Positions 35,035-43,204 of a stretch of DNA of 64,000 bases are shown piece after piece. Position 1 is the first letter of the stretch, and each line of letters starts with the position of its first letter. The position numbers were made by a program, and so were the translations under genes. The notes beneath the pieces were generated by a model. It was not told where the DNA came from. It worked only from the letters and a program-made list of their open reading frames with translations, and searched no databases. Origin of the DNA: Pseudomonadota bacterium (GTDB lineage: Bacteria; Desulfobacterota; Desulfarculia; Desulfarculales; Desulfarculaceae); contig JAHIND010000002.1 in the NCBI GenBank assembly GCA_018896025.1, forward strand, positions 120,682 to 184,681, read 5' to 3'.

Positions 35035-36498
35035 TTAGAAACAGACATTGCCGGGGCACATGATGTAGTTGGGGTCCAACACTTCCTTCACCTTAGTGAT
35101 GGTGTTGGTGTAGCCGCGGGCCTTGTCGAACACCATGGGTGAAAGCAGGCTGTAGGGCCGGGAGAAGAAAGCCCCCTGCTCGAACAGCTTGGCCGCAGCG
35201 TCCATGTAGAGCGCCTTGACCATGGCCTTGTCCGTCTCGTCCTCCGGGTCGTAATAGAATTGGTATTCCATGTGGCAGGCCCTGCCCTGCTCGATGGGCT
35301 GTAGATACACGCCCATCTGGCGCACGTCGTAGCCGTGGGCCCCGGCGGTCTCGGTGACCAGCTCGGTGAAGGCCGCCGCCTGCTCCATCTTGGCGATGAA
35401 CAGAAGGTCCTCGCACTCGCCCTTGAGCTGGTGCTTCCAATAGGTGCGCTCCGCGGGCCAGGGAGTGCGCAGCATGCCCGGCAGCTTGCGCTCCAGGCCC
35501 ACCGCGCCGGGCAGGGACTCCTCCACCCTGAGCACCGTGGGCTGGTTGGCGCACACCTCGTCCAGGGCTTTTTTCTCGTAGGCCAGCTTGGCCTCCGGGG
35601 AGCGCGGCGGCCCGGAGAGCACCAGCACGATGAACCAGGGCGGAAGCTGGCGCTTGAGGGCCTGATAGGTCTTGTCGCTGCCGTCGCCGAAGATCAGGGC
35701 CCCCACCTGGTTGTTGATGAGCAGGCACTCGTTGCCGATCATGCGCCGCTGCATCTGGTACAGGGGCTCGATGGCGTCGCCGATCTTGTCAAAGGCGATG
35801 AAGTAGGCCTTGTCGATCTCGGGCAGATACTCGAACTTGACGATGGACCAGGTGACCACCCCCATGGTGCCCTCGGCGCCCTGGAAGAAGCGGTACCAGT
35901 TGGTGCCCGGCCCCTCGGGGTTGCCGCCCTTGGAGTCGGCCTTGTCCGGGAAGCCCGGCACGCTGGCCGAGCCGGTGCGGAAGCGCATGCCCGAGCCCCA
36001 GATCACCTCGTTGGAGGTCATGGGCTCGCCGTACTCGTAGCGGGGGTTGGTGGGCACCTCGCGCTCCAAGAGGCTGGCCACTATCGAGCTGGAGGCCAGG
36101 GGCATCAGCGGCATGATGGCGCGGTGGCCGATATTCACCAGCTCGGGCTGGAGCTGGCCCCAGGTCACTCCCGGCTCGATGCGCACCAGGCGGTCGGGCA
36201 CGTCGTAGTCCAGGATGCGGTTCATGCGCTTAAGGTCCATGATGATCCCACCCATCTTGGGCAGGGTGCTGCCATGGAAGTGCTGCTCGGAGCTGACCGG
36301 AATCACCGGCATTTTTATCTCGTTGGCCAGCTGGACTATCTTGTGCACCTGATCGGCGTTGTCCGGCCACACCACTACGTCGGCCAAGCCGTTGCACTCC
36401 AACAGGCTATGGTCCTTGGAATAGGGAAGCAGGGCTTTGCGGGTGGTGTCCACATACTCCTTCCCCACTATCTCCGCCAACTTTGCCTTGATTTGCAT
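35035..36498 (-). CDS. FAD-linked oxidase/dehydrogenase (4-cresol dehydrogenase-like) B
   Basis: A 487-aa VAO-family flavoprotein. ADVVVWPDNADQVHKIVQLA, VIPVSSEQHFHGSTL and RLVRIEPGVTWGQLQPELVN (about residues 38-130) form the FAD-binding domain. MPLASSSIVASLLEREVPTN follows. The C-terminal VLDPNYIMCPGNVCF resembles the end of 4-cresol dehydrogenase-like flavoproteins. It differs in sequence and length from the FAD protein at 31989-33728, so the operon has two non-identical flavin subunits sharing one iron-sulfur partner. It is the first gene of the trio. Confidence 0.9.
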   Translation of the reverse strand: MQIKAKLAEIVGKEYVDTTRKALLPYSKDHSLLECNGLADVVVWPDNADQVHKIVQLANEIKMPVIPVSSEQHFHGSTLPKMGGIIMDLKRMNRILDYDVPDRLVRIEPGVTWGQLQPELVNIGHRAIMPLMPLASSSIVASLLEREVPTNPRYEYGEPMTSNEVIWGSGMRFRTGSASVPGFPDKADSKGGNPEGPGTNWYRFFQGAEGTMGVVTWSIVKFEYLPEIDKAYFIAFDKIGDAIEPLYQMQRRMIGNECLLINNQVGALIFGDGSDKTYQALKRQLPPWFIVLVLSGPPRSPEAKLAYEKKALDEVCANQPTVLRVEESLPGAVGLERKLPGMLRTPWPAERTYWKHQLKGECEDLLFIAKMEQAAAFTELVTETAGAHGYDVRQMGVYLQPIEQGRACHMEYQFYYDPEDETDKAMVKALYMDAAAKLFEQGAFFSRPYSLLSPMVFDKARGYTNTITKVKEVLDPNYIMCPGNVCF

Positions 36499-36541
36499 CG
36501 GGCCCTCCTCGCAGTGCTCGGCATATAGTTAATGTATTATT

Positions 36542-36570
36542 TATTTAAATGTTTAGCTTGAAGCTGTCAA
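36542..36570 (-). promoter_or_regulatory. Candidate promoter of the FAD oxidase operon
   Basis: On the minus strand TTGACA (36570-36565) is separated by 17 bases from TAAATA (36547-36542), about 45 bp before the ATG at 36498. The consensus -35 and the local A+T richness make it a good candidate. Confidence 0.6.
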
Positions 36571-36826
36571 GGCTTTTTATCGCGGGAGGCTTATAGCTAC
36601 TTACCTATTTATTTTATTATGAAATTAAGGCGAAGGCACAATGGGTGGAGAACCGGAGAGAGCGGACCTTCTCAGGCGGCGGCGCGGACCCTCCTCCCAG
36701 GGAGCCTATGGGCCCACGGGCCGGATCATGCCGAGCCAAGGCATGTACTGGCGAGAATCCCTAGAGCTCCCAGGGTATTATGATTAAAAATTAGCAGGAT
36801 AGAGACATAGGCCAATCAAGCAATAA

Positions 36827-36846
36827 TTACCATTTGCCATTGGTAA
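36827..36846. promoter_or_regulatory. Candidate MarR operator
   Basis: TTACCA (36827-36832) and TGGTAA (36841-36846) form an inverted repeat with an 8-base centre, 11 bp upstream of the marR -35 box. MarR proteins bind such short palindromes near their own promoters. The rest of the 429-bp divergent gap (36571-36826) contains no gene that I can support. Confidence 0.5.
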
Positions 36847-36856
36847 CTTTTGCGTA

Positions 36857-36885
36857 TTGACAGAATTTTTGATAAAATATATGTT
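36857..36885 (+). promoter_or_regulatory. Candidate promoter of the MarR gene
   Basis: TTGACA (36857-36862), a 17-base spacer and TATGTT (36880-36885) precede the ATG at 36928 by 42 bp. Confidence 0.6.
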
Positions 36886-36927
36886 TAATTAATGTCTTAA
36901 GCTTATAACCCCAGCCGGATCGATCTC

Positions 36928-37383
36928 ATGAGTGGCAGTAAGTATCGAAGCAGTCTGAGCGTTGATGAAAAAGTATTGATGAGCATGGTCCGGGTCTCGG
37001 AGCTGTTCAAGAAAACCGCCTCGGAAATATTCAAGAACTACGGCCTCACCTTCACCCAGTACAACGTGCTCCGGGTGCTCAACGCCTCGGATGACGGCAC
37101 CAACACCATTACCAAGGTGAGCAAGATCCTGCTGGTCACCGGAGCCAACATGACCGGCGTGGCCAAGCGCATGGAGCGCGACGGCTTCCTTTTGCGCAAG
37201 CGCTACACCCAGGACGAGCGGGTCACCCTCTTGGAGATCACCCCCAAGGGCAAAAAGGCCCTGGAAAACATTCAGCCGGAAAAAGAAAAGCACATCGACA
37301 AGTTCGTGGGCGACCTCTCCGAGGAGGACAAGACCAACCTCCTGGCCATGCTCAAGCAGATCTACAGCAAAAACGAGGCCTAG
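36928..37383 (+). CDS. MarR family transcriptional regulator
   Basis: A 151-aa winged-helix protein. LTFTQYNVLRVLNASDDGTN to KILLVTGANMTGVAKRMERD is the helix-turn-helix region, and the wing is RKRYTQDERVTLLEITPKGK (about residues 90-109). It is divergent from the FAD oxidase operon, with a palindrome in the gap, so it is the likely repressor of that operon and of itself. The effector is probably an aromatic or lipophilic acid, as in many MarR systems; that is inference. Confidence 0.92.
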   Translation: MSGSKYRSSLSVDEKVLMSMVRVSELFKKTASEIFKNYGLTFTQYNVLRVLNASDDGTNTITKVSKILLVTGANMTGVAKRMERDGFLLRKRYTQDERVTLLEITPKGKKALENIQPEKEKHIDKFVGDLSEEDKTNLLAMLKQIYSKNEA

Positions 37384-37420
37384 CCGCCACTCCCCACCAT
37401 CATAAAGCGCCCCGGCGAAC

Positions 37421-38524
37421 TCACTCCTTTGGGGCCGCCTCGCGGTCCAGCACGCAGATATGCCCGGCTGGGTCGAAGCACTGGTTGCAGGCACGGCAGC
37501 GGGGCTGGTGCGCGGGATCGCCCTGCCAGCGGTTCACCAGGTCCGGCTCGCTGATCAGGGTGCGGCTCAGGGAGAAGTAGGCGATGGCCGTGGCGTCCAG
37601 CATCTCCTGCAGCATCCCGGCGTCGCGGTTGCCCCCCACCAAAATCACCGGCGCCTTCACCGCCTGGGCCACCGCCGCGGCGTAGGGGCGGTAGTAGGAC
37701 TGCCGCTCGGGCTTGAGGATGTGCGGCTTCACAAAGTAGGTGTCCGGGTCCTGGGTGCGCACCCCGCCGCTTATCTCAATGCCGTTGATGCCCAGGCCGT
37801 CCAGGATTCGGCAGGCCTCCAGGCTGTCTTCCGCGCTTAGGCCGCCGGGCATGTGGTCGGCGCTGTTTATCTTGATGAGCACCGGAAAGCTGCCGCCGGT
37901 CGCCCGGCGGATGGCCGCCAGAATCTCCCGGTGGATGCGGCAGCGGTTTTCCAGGGTTCCGCCGTAGGCGTCGTCGCGGCGGTTGAAGTATGGCGACAGG
38001 AACTGGCTGAGCAGATAGCCGTGGGAGCTGTGCATCTGCACGCAGTCAAAGCCCGCCCGCTGGGCCCGCCCGGCGGCCAGGGCGAAGGCTTCCACCAGGC
38101 GCTGGATGTCGTTCAGGCTCATCGCCTGGGGCACCACCCCGGTGGCCGGGTGGGGCACCGCCGAGGGCCCCCAGATCAGTCGCCCCTCGGGCCGGTAGTT
38201 GGTGAAGGAGCCGCCGTATGCCAGTTGCAGGCCGATGGCCGCTTCCCGCTGGTGCACCCTCTCGGTGAGCCGCTTCAGGGCGGGCACGCAGGCGTCGTCG
38301 TGGATGCCAAGCATGCCGGGGTTGGGCTGTTCCTGGGCGGTTACAAAGGCGTAGCCCGGAAAGATCAGGGCCGCGCCGCCCTCGGCGATGCGTAGCAGGG
38401 TCTGCTCCAGGCGGGGAGTCAGGCGGCCCTGGTCGTCGGCCATGCGCTCCCAGGTGGCCGAGCGCATCAGGCGGTTGCGCAGGGTCATGCCCGCCAGGTT
38501 GGTGGATTCAAACAATGACGGCAT
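37421..38524 (-). CDS. Old yellow enzyme-type NADH:flavin oxidoreductase
   Basis: A 367-aa FMN-dependent TIM barrel. Family blocks are LFESTNLAGMTLRNRLMRSA (4-23), the substrate-site HSSHGYLLSQFLSPYFNRR near residue 165 and YGGTLENRCRIHREI. The C-terminus has CRACNQCFDPAGHICVL, a remnant of the cluster-binding Cys motif of the larger 2,4-dienoyl-CoA reductase type, but no FAD/NADH domain follows, so this is a single-domain version. It would reduce an activated C=C bond. Its operon partners are not obvious; it is divergent from the dehydrogenase at 38836. Confidence 0.9.
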   Translation of the reverse strand: MPSLFESTNLAGMTLRNRLMRSATWERMADDQGRLTPRLEQTLLRIAEGGAALIFPGYAFVTAQEQPNPGMLGIHDDACVPALKRLTERVHQREAAIGLQLAYGGSFTNYRPEGRLIWGPSAVPHPATGVVPQAMSLNDIQRLVEAFALAAGRAQRAGFDCVQMHSSHGYLLSQFLSPYFNRRDDAYGGTLENRCRIHREILAAIRRATGGSFPVLIKINSADHMPGGLSAEDSLEACRILDGLGINGIEISGGVRTQDPDTYFVKPHILKPERQSYYRPYAAAVAQAVKAPVILVGGNRDAGMLQEMLDATAIAYFSLSRTLISEPDLVNRWQGDPAHQPRCRACNQCFDPAGHICVLDREAAPKE

Positions 38525-38596
38525 GCCCTACCCTCCCGGACTTTTTGATTGAAGCGCGGCGTTGGCCCCGGTCAATGTACAACAAAAGCGGTTTTA

Positions 38597-38623
38597 CAGG
38601 CCACCGCCTGACACAATGTGGCC
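38597..38623. promoter_or_regulatory. Inverted repeat in the divergent OYE/dehydrogenase gap
   Basis: AGGCCAC (38597-38603) and GTGGCCT (38617-38623) form a 7-bp inverted repeat with a 13-base centre. A TTGACA at 38640-38645, with TGTAAG 16 bases later, could be a plus-strand promoter. The rest of the 311-bp gap (38525-38835) has nothing I recognise. Confidence 0.3.
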
Positions 38624-38835
38624 TAACCGGCTAAATTTATTGACAACCGTGCCCGCCATTCTGTAAGAAACATGGCGAGGCACCGTTCCCCCCCTCGACC
38701 GGGAGGCTGCCCCTCTCCAGCAGACAAAACCTCTTCGCGCTATCCAGGCGAATTACCGCCGTGATCGCCCGCCAGAGGACCGGAAGCTTTTTGAACCAAG
38801 CGCATCGCCCGGCGGTGCCCGGAGGAGACACGACC

Positions 38836-39921
38836 ATGAAGACCTACTCCATTGCCAACATCCCCGGAGACGGCGTGGGCGCGGAGATCGCCCTGGAGGC
38901 CGTAAAAATTCTCGCCGCCGCGGGCGACAAGTTCGGCTTCGCCTGCAAGGTGGAAAGCTATGACTGGGGCTGCGACTACTATCTGAAGCACGGCGAGATG
39001 GGCCCCAAGGACAAGCTGGACACTCTCAAGGGCTTTGACGCCATCTTCCTGGGCTGCATCGGCGATGCGGCCAAGGTGCCGGACCACGTGTCGCTCACCA
39101 TCCTCCTGGATATCCGCAAGGGCTTTGACCAGTACGTGAACCTTAGGCCCATCAAGCTCTACCCCGGCGTGTATAGCCCCATCCGCACCGCCACCCCGGA
39201 GAGCGTGGACTTCATGGTGGTGCGCGAGAACACCGAGGGCGAGTACGCGGGCACCGGCGGCTACTTCAAGCCCGATCAGCCCGAGGGCTTCGCCTATCAG
39301 ACCGCCATCTTCTCCCGCAAGGGCTGCGACCGGGTGATCCGCTACGCCTTTGAGCTGGCCCGCAGCCGCAAGGGCCGGATCGAGGGCGACCAGGTGGGCA
39401 TGCTCACCAACTGCACCAAGTCCAACGCGCTCAACTACTCCATGGTCTACTGGGACAAGATCTACCGCGAGGTGGCCACCGGCTACCCGGACATCAAGCA
39501 GGACATGGCCCTAGTGGACGCCATGACCATGTGGATGGTGAAAAACCCCGAGTACTTCGACGTGGTGGTGGCCAGCAACCTCTTCGGCGACATCATCACC
39601 GACCTGGGGGCCATGCTTCAGGGCGGCATGGGCTTTGCCGCCGGCGGCAACATCAACCCGGAAAAGGACTACCCCTCCATGTTCGAGCCCATCCACGGCT
39701 CGGCCCCCAAGTACGCGGGCAAGGGCGTGGTCAACCCCATCGCCACCATCGAGTCGGTGCGCATGATGCTCGATCACCTGGGCGAGGCCGAGGCGGCCCA
39801 GGCGGTGCAGGAAGCGGAGATCAAGGTGCTGGAAGCGGGCGCGGTGCGCACCAAGGACATGGGCGGCACGGCCAGCACCGCCCAGATGGGCGACGCGGTC
39901 AAGGCGGCCCTGTTGGCCTAA
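38836..39921 (+). CDS. Isocitrate/isopropylmalate/tartrate dehydrogenase family enzyme
   Basis: A 361-aa NAD(P)-dependent beta-decarboxylating dehydrogenase. YSIANIPGDGVGAEIALEA is the N-terminal signature, VVRENTEGEYAGTG is the substrate loop, and the metal-binding Asp residues lie in VDAMTMWMV and SNLFGDIITDLGAML. FEPIHGSAPKYAGKGVVNPI is the adenine-binding block. The lack of an isocitrate-type phospho-Ser loop and the overall resemblance favour a tartrate/D-malate or isopropylmalate type over true isocitrate dehydrogenase. The ATG at 38836 has GGAGGA just upstream; the longer in-frame reading to 38761 is unsupported. Confidence 0.88.
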   Translation: MKTYSIANIPGDGVGAEIALEAVKILAAAGDKFGFACKVESYDWGCDYYLKHGEMGPKDKLDTLKGFDAIFLGCIGDAAKVPDHVSLTILLDIRKGFDQYVNLRPIKLYPGVYSPIRTATPESVDFMVVRENTEGEYAGTGGYFKPDQPEGFAYQTAIFSRKGCDRVIRYAFELARSRKGRIEGDQVGMLTNCTKSNALNYSMVYWDKIYREVATGYPDIKQDMALVDAMTMWMVKNPEYFDVVVASNLFGDIITDLGAMLQGGMGFAAGGNINPEKDYPSMFEPIHGSAPKYAGKGVVNPIATIESVRMMLDHLGEAEAAQAVQEAEIKVLEAGAVRTKDMGGTASTAQMGDAVKAALLA

Positions 39922-39941
39922 CCGACCCTTCAAACGCAAAT

Positions 39942-39977
39942 CAGGGGCTCGGTGCATCACCGGGCCCCTGTCTTTTT
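39942..39977 (+). terminator. Rho-independent terminator between convergent genes
   Basis: CAGGGGCTCGGTG (39942-39954), a CAT loop and CACCGGGCCCCTG (39958-39970) form a 13-bp stem with one wobble, followed by TCTTTTT. It ends the dehydrogenase transcript and may also stop the lipA transcript from the other side. Confidence 0.9.
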
Positions 39978-39993
39978 GCCCAGCGGCTGCGCC

Positions 39994-40881
39994 CTAGGAG
40001 CCCGCCGCCTCCCGCACCGCTTTCCAGGCCTGGTCGGCCCGGTAGGAGCTGCGCACATAGGGCGATGAAGCCACGTACTTGAAGCCCAGAGCCAGGGCCT
40101 CCCGCTTGAACTGCTCGAACTCATCCGGCGTAACGAAGCGCTCCACCGGGGCGTGCTCCGTGGAAGGGGCCAGGTACTGCCCCAGGGTGAGGATGTCGCA
40201 GTCCGCGCCGCGCAGGTCGCGGAGCACCCCCAGCACCTCTTCGCGGGTCTCGCCCAGGCCCAGCATGATGCCCGACTTGCTGGCCGTGGCCGGGGACACC
40301 CGTTTCACCGAGGCCACCACTTCCAAGGAGCGCGCATAGATGGCCCCCCGGCGCACCGGGCCGTAAAAGCGAGGCACGGTCTCCAGGTTGTGGGCGATCA
40401 CCTCGGGCCCGGCCTGGGCCACCGTCTCCAGCAGCTCCACCCTGCCCTGGAAGTCGGGAATGAGCACCTCCACGCTGGTCTGGGGGCTAAGTTTCTTCAC
40501 CTGGCGCACCGCCTCGGCGAACTGGCCCGCGCCCTGATCGGGCAGGTCGTCGCGGGTCACCGAGGTGATGACCACATGCTTGAGCCCCAGGTCGGCGGCG
40601 GTTTGGGCCAGGCGGGCGGGCTCCTCTGGGTCCGGCGGGGCGGGGCGGCCTGCCTTCACCGCGCAGAAGCGGCATCCCCTGGTGCAAACGTCGCCCAGGA
40701 TGAGAAAGGTGGCCGTGCCGCAGGAGAAGCACTCGCCCTGGTTGGGGCACTGGGCCTCCACGCACACCGTGTTGAGCGCCTGGCCCTCCATGAGGGCGCG
40801 CATGCGGCGCAGGCTCTCCTGGTCCGGAGCCTTTTGGATGAGCCAGGCGGGACGGTTGTGGGGGGTGCCTCCTGAGGGCAT
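39994..40881 (-). CDS. lipA: Lipoyl synthase
   Basis: A 295-aa radical SAM enzyme. The auxiliary cluster Cys are 40, 45 and 51 (C-x4-C-x5-C). The radical SAM motif CTRGCRFC has Cys66, 70 and 73, and the C-terminal SSPYVRSSYRAD contains the conserved Arg-Ser-Ser-Tyr. It inserts two sulfurs into octanoyl groups on lipoyl domains. It ends the long minus-strand group that starts with the acetoin-type dehydrogenase, 9 bp after the alcohol dehydrogenase gene, so it may be made together with that lipoate-dependent complex. Confidence 0.95.
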   Translation of the reverse strand: MPSGGTPHNRPAWLIQKAPDQESLRRMRALMEGQALNTVCVEAQCPNQGECFSCGTATFLILGDVCTRGCRFCAVKAGRPAPPDPEEPARLAQTAADLGLKHVVITSVTRDDLPDQGAGQFAEAVRQVKKLSPQTSVEVLIPDFQGRVELLETVAQAGPEVIAHNLETVPRFYGPVRRGAIYARSLEVVASVKRVSPATASKSGIMLGLGETREEVLGVLRDLRGADCDILTLGQYLAPSTEHAPVERFVTPDEFEQFKREALALGFKYVASSPYVRSSYRADQAWKAVREAAGS

Positions 40882-40890
40882 GACGCTCCT

Positions 40891-41925
40891 CTATTCTCCG
40901 GGCCGCAGCAGATACTTGATTCCGGCCTGGTCCCGTGAAAGCTCAAAGGCCCGTCGCCATTCGCCGAGGGGCATCTCCGCGCTGATCAAGGGAGTCAGGT
41001 CCAGGGAGCCGTCGCCCAACAGGGCCAGGGAGCGCTCCCAGGTTTGGCGGTTGTGCACGAAGGCCCCCCGCAGAGTGACCTCCTTGAGGGTGAGCTGGTC
41101 CAGGTCCACCTTGGCCGGTCCCCCGGCCAGGCCCACCTGCACCACCGAGCCCTGGCGGCGCACGTTGGCCAGGGCCGCGCTGAGGGCCGGACCCGCGCCG
41201 GAGCACTCCCAGGCTGCGGCAAAGCCATCGCCCTTGGTGAACTCCCTGGCCGCCTGGCCCAGGTCCTCGCGGTCCACCATGACCGTGGCCGCCGCCCCCA
41301 AACGGGCGGCCAATTCCAAACGGGCCTGGTCCTTGGAGGTGCCGCAGATCATCACCGGCACCCCGGCCTGCACCAGCACCAAAAGCACCAAGAGGCCGAT
41401 GGGCCCCGGCCCGCTGACCAGGGCCGGGCCTTGGTCGAAGGCCACGCCCCGCTCCAGCACCGCGTGCACGGCCACGGCCAGGGGCTCCACCATGGCCGCC
41501 TGCTGAAAGCTAACCGTCTCGGGCAGGGTGTGCAGGCCGCTGGCCCGCACCAGGGCGTACTCGGCCATGCCCCCGTCCACCCCGTAGCCGTAGGCCAAGC
41601 GCTCGGGGCAAAGGTTGCTCTGGCCCTGCTTGCAATACACGCACTCGCCGCAGGAGGAGGCCTGGCTCTCGCTGACCACCCGCTGGCCCTTTTGCCAGCC
41701 CTGAACTTCCGGGCCCAGCTCGGCCACCTCGCCCGCGAATTCGTGGCCCAGGGTCACCGGCGGGCGCACCTTGTCGAAGCGGCCCTCCCAGATGTGCAGG
41801 TCCGTGCCGCAGATGCCCACGCTCTTGACCTTGAGCAGCACCTGGCCGGGGCCGGGCGAGGGGATGGCAATCTCCACCAGCTCCACATGCCCTTCCCCGT
41901 CCGCCAGCTTGCGTAGCGCTTTCAT
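40891..41925 (-). CDS. Zinc-dependent alcohol dehydrogenase (MDR family)
   Basis: A 344-aa MDR enzyme. The catalytic zinc site is CGTDLH and GHEFAGEVAELG (about 39-75), and the structural zinc lobe is CGECVYCKQGQSNLC (about 92-106). The NAD-binding loop SGPGPIGLLVLLVL lies near residue 170. It resembles sorbitol, threonine and 2,3-butanediol dehydrogenases. The acetoin-type dehydrogenase genes upstream make 2,3-butanediol or a similar vicinal diol attractive, but the sequence alone does not decide. Confidence 0.9.
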   Translation of the reverse strand: MKALRKLADGEGHVELVEIAIPSPGPGQVLLKVKSVGICGTDLHIWEGRFDKVRPPVTLGHEFAGEVAELGPEVQGWQKGQRVVSESQASSCGECVYCKQGQSNLCPERLAYGYGVDGGMAEYALVRASGLHTLPETVSFQQAAMVEPLAVAVHAVLERGVAFDQGPALVSGPGPIGLLVLLVLVQAGVPVMICGTSKDQARLELAARLGAAATVMVDREDLGQAAREFTKGDGFAAAWECSGAGPALSAALANVRRQGSVVQVGLAGGPAKVDLDQLTLKEVTLRGAFVHNRQTWERSLALLGDGSLDLTPLISAEMPLGEWRRAFELSRDQAGIKYLLRPGE

Positions 41926-41955
41926 TGCTCGTCTTCCCAGGGCAGGCCCGCGGGC

Positions 41956-42684
41956 CTAGTCCATGAACTGGCCGCCGTTGATGTCGATGATCTCGCCGGT
42001 GAGGTAGTCGCTGTCCGGCCCGGCCAGGAACAGGGCCAGGGCGGCCACTTCCTTGGCCTCGCCCACCCGGCCCAGGGGGATGGTCTGCTTGTAGGCGGTG
42101 TAGTCGCCCTTGGACAGGCCCTTGCTCATATCCGTGGCGATCACCCCGGGGGCCATGGCGTTGACGTTGATGCCAAAGGGGGACAGCTCCCGGGCCAGGG
42201 ACATGGTGAAGCACATGATACCGGCCTTGGAGGCGCTGTAGGCGCTGCCCGCGGCGATGCCCCCCATCTTGCCGGAGATGGAGCCCAGGTTGATTATCTT
42301 GCCCGCGCCCTGGGCCTGCATGGCCGAAGCAAAGGCCTTGGAGCACAGAAAGGTGCCCTTGAGGTTCACGTCCATCACCCGGTCCCAGTCGTTCTCGGTG
42401 AGTTCCTCCACCGTGCCGGGGATGCAGATGCCCGCGTTGTTCACCAGGATGTCCAGGCCGCCCCACTGGGCCAGCAGGTCGCCCGCCGCCTGGGAAACCA
42501 TCTCCCCGGAGGACACGTCCACCTTGGCGGTGATGGGGAACTTATCGGGCGGCAGGCCGGCCGCTTCTATCTGCCAGTCCCAGATCGCCACCTTGGCGCC
42601 CTCGTCCACCATGGCGGTGGCGATGGCCAGGCCCAGCCCGGCGGCCCCGCCGGTCACCAAAGCCCTTTTGCCCGCTAAGCGCAT
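41956..42684 (-). CDS. Short-chain dehydrogenase/reductase
   Basis: A 242-aa SDR. The cofactor loop TGGAAGLGLAIA (about 11-22) is followed by an Asp after the second strand (IWDW), which favours NAD. NNAG, then SGKMGG, and the catalytic YSASK are present, with GVIATDM after it. The ATG at 42684 was preferred to the TTG immediately before it. Three bases separate it from the VOC gene. Like the MDR gene it may oxidise or reduce a ketol or diol; substrate unknown. Confidence 0.92.
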   Translation of the reverse strand: MRLAGKRALVTGGAAGLGLAIATAMVDEGAKVAIWDWQIEAAGLPPDKFPITAKVDVSSGEMVSQAAGDLLAQWGGLDILVNNAGICIPGTVEELTENDWDRVMDVNLKGTFLCSKAFASAMQAQGAGKIINLGSISGKMGGIAAGSAYSASKAGIMCFTMSLARELSPFGINVNAMAPGVIATDMSKGLSKGDYTAYKQTIPLGRVGEAKEVAALALFLAGPDSDYLTGEIIDINGGQFMD

Positions 42685-42687
42685 CAA

Positions 42688-43125
42688 TCAAGCCCCCTCG
42701 CTGTATTCCACCAATTCTATGGTAACCCCTTCGGGGTCCTTCATGTAGGTGGCCAAAACCCCGTGCCTGAGCACCTGGGGCGGGCAGTTGAACTCCACCC
42801 CTTCCTTTACCAAGCGGTCGTAAAGCTCCTGAAGGCCGGTCACGATCAGCGCGAAATGAATCAGCCCGTAGTCGCACTGGCGGCCCGAGCCCACCGCCCG
42901 GCCCTTGGGGCTCTTGTAGTCGAAAAGCTCTATATGGGAGCCATAGCCCTTGAGCATGACCATGTGGGCCTTGACATCCTCAAGCCCCACCACCTTGGAC
43001 ATCTCCACCCCGCCTCTTTGGGGATGGTCCCACTCCACTTCGAAACCCAGCAAGTCCCGGTAAAAATGCAACGCCCGGTCCAGGTCGGCCACCGAGATGC
43101 CCACATGATGCCACTGTGCCTGCAT
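42688..43125 (-). CDS. VOC family protein 3
   Basis: A 145-aa VOC protein. WHHVGISVADLDRALHFYRD gives the first His ligand, YGLIHFALIVTGLQELYDRL starts the second module with another His, and VTIELVEY carries the Glu. This His/His/Glu set is typical of metal-dependent members such as lactoylglutathione lyase or epimerases. I chose the ATG at 43125, where the fold begins; the reading to 43176 adds a Leu-rich unsupported piece. It lies between livK and the SDR gene. Confidence 0.88.
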   Translation of the reverse strand: MQAQWHHVGISVADLDRALHFYRDLLGFEVEWDHPQRGGVEMSKVVGLEDVKAHMVMLKGYGSHIELFDYKSPKGRAVGSGRQCDYGLIHFALIVTGLQELYDRLVKEGVEFNCPPQVLRHGVLATYMKDPEGVTIELVEYSEGA

Positions 43126-43159
43126 TATAGTCACCGCCTCGCAGAAAATATTTAGGAGA

Positions 43160-43195
43160 AGCCGGGCGGGCCGCACCAGGGCGACCCACCCGGCT
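43160..43195 (-). terminator. Hairpin downstream of livK
   Basis: On the minus strand a 14-bp stem (43195-43182 with 43173-43160, two wobble pairs) is followed by TCTCC and an A+T-rich stretch. It may partly terminate after livK and so raise transporter expression relative to the enzymes downstream. Confidence 0.5.
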
Positions 43196-43204
43196 GGAGG
43201 GGTT

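Noticed and set aside
36640..36730. Riboswitch-like GGAGA/CTCAGG pattern in the MarR gap, reminiscent of a glycine riboswitch
   Set aside because: The conserved core around GCCGAAGG is missing and no glycine gene follows.
38761..38835. N-terminal extension of the dehydrogenase at 38836
   Set aside because: The ATG at 38836 has a good ribosome binding site and begins the family signature; the extension has neither.
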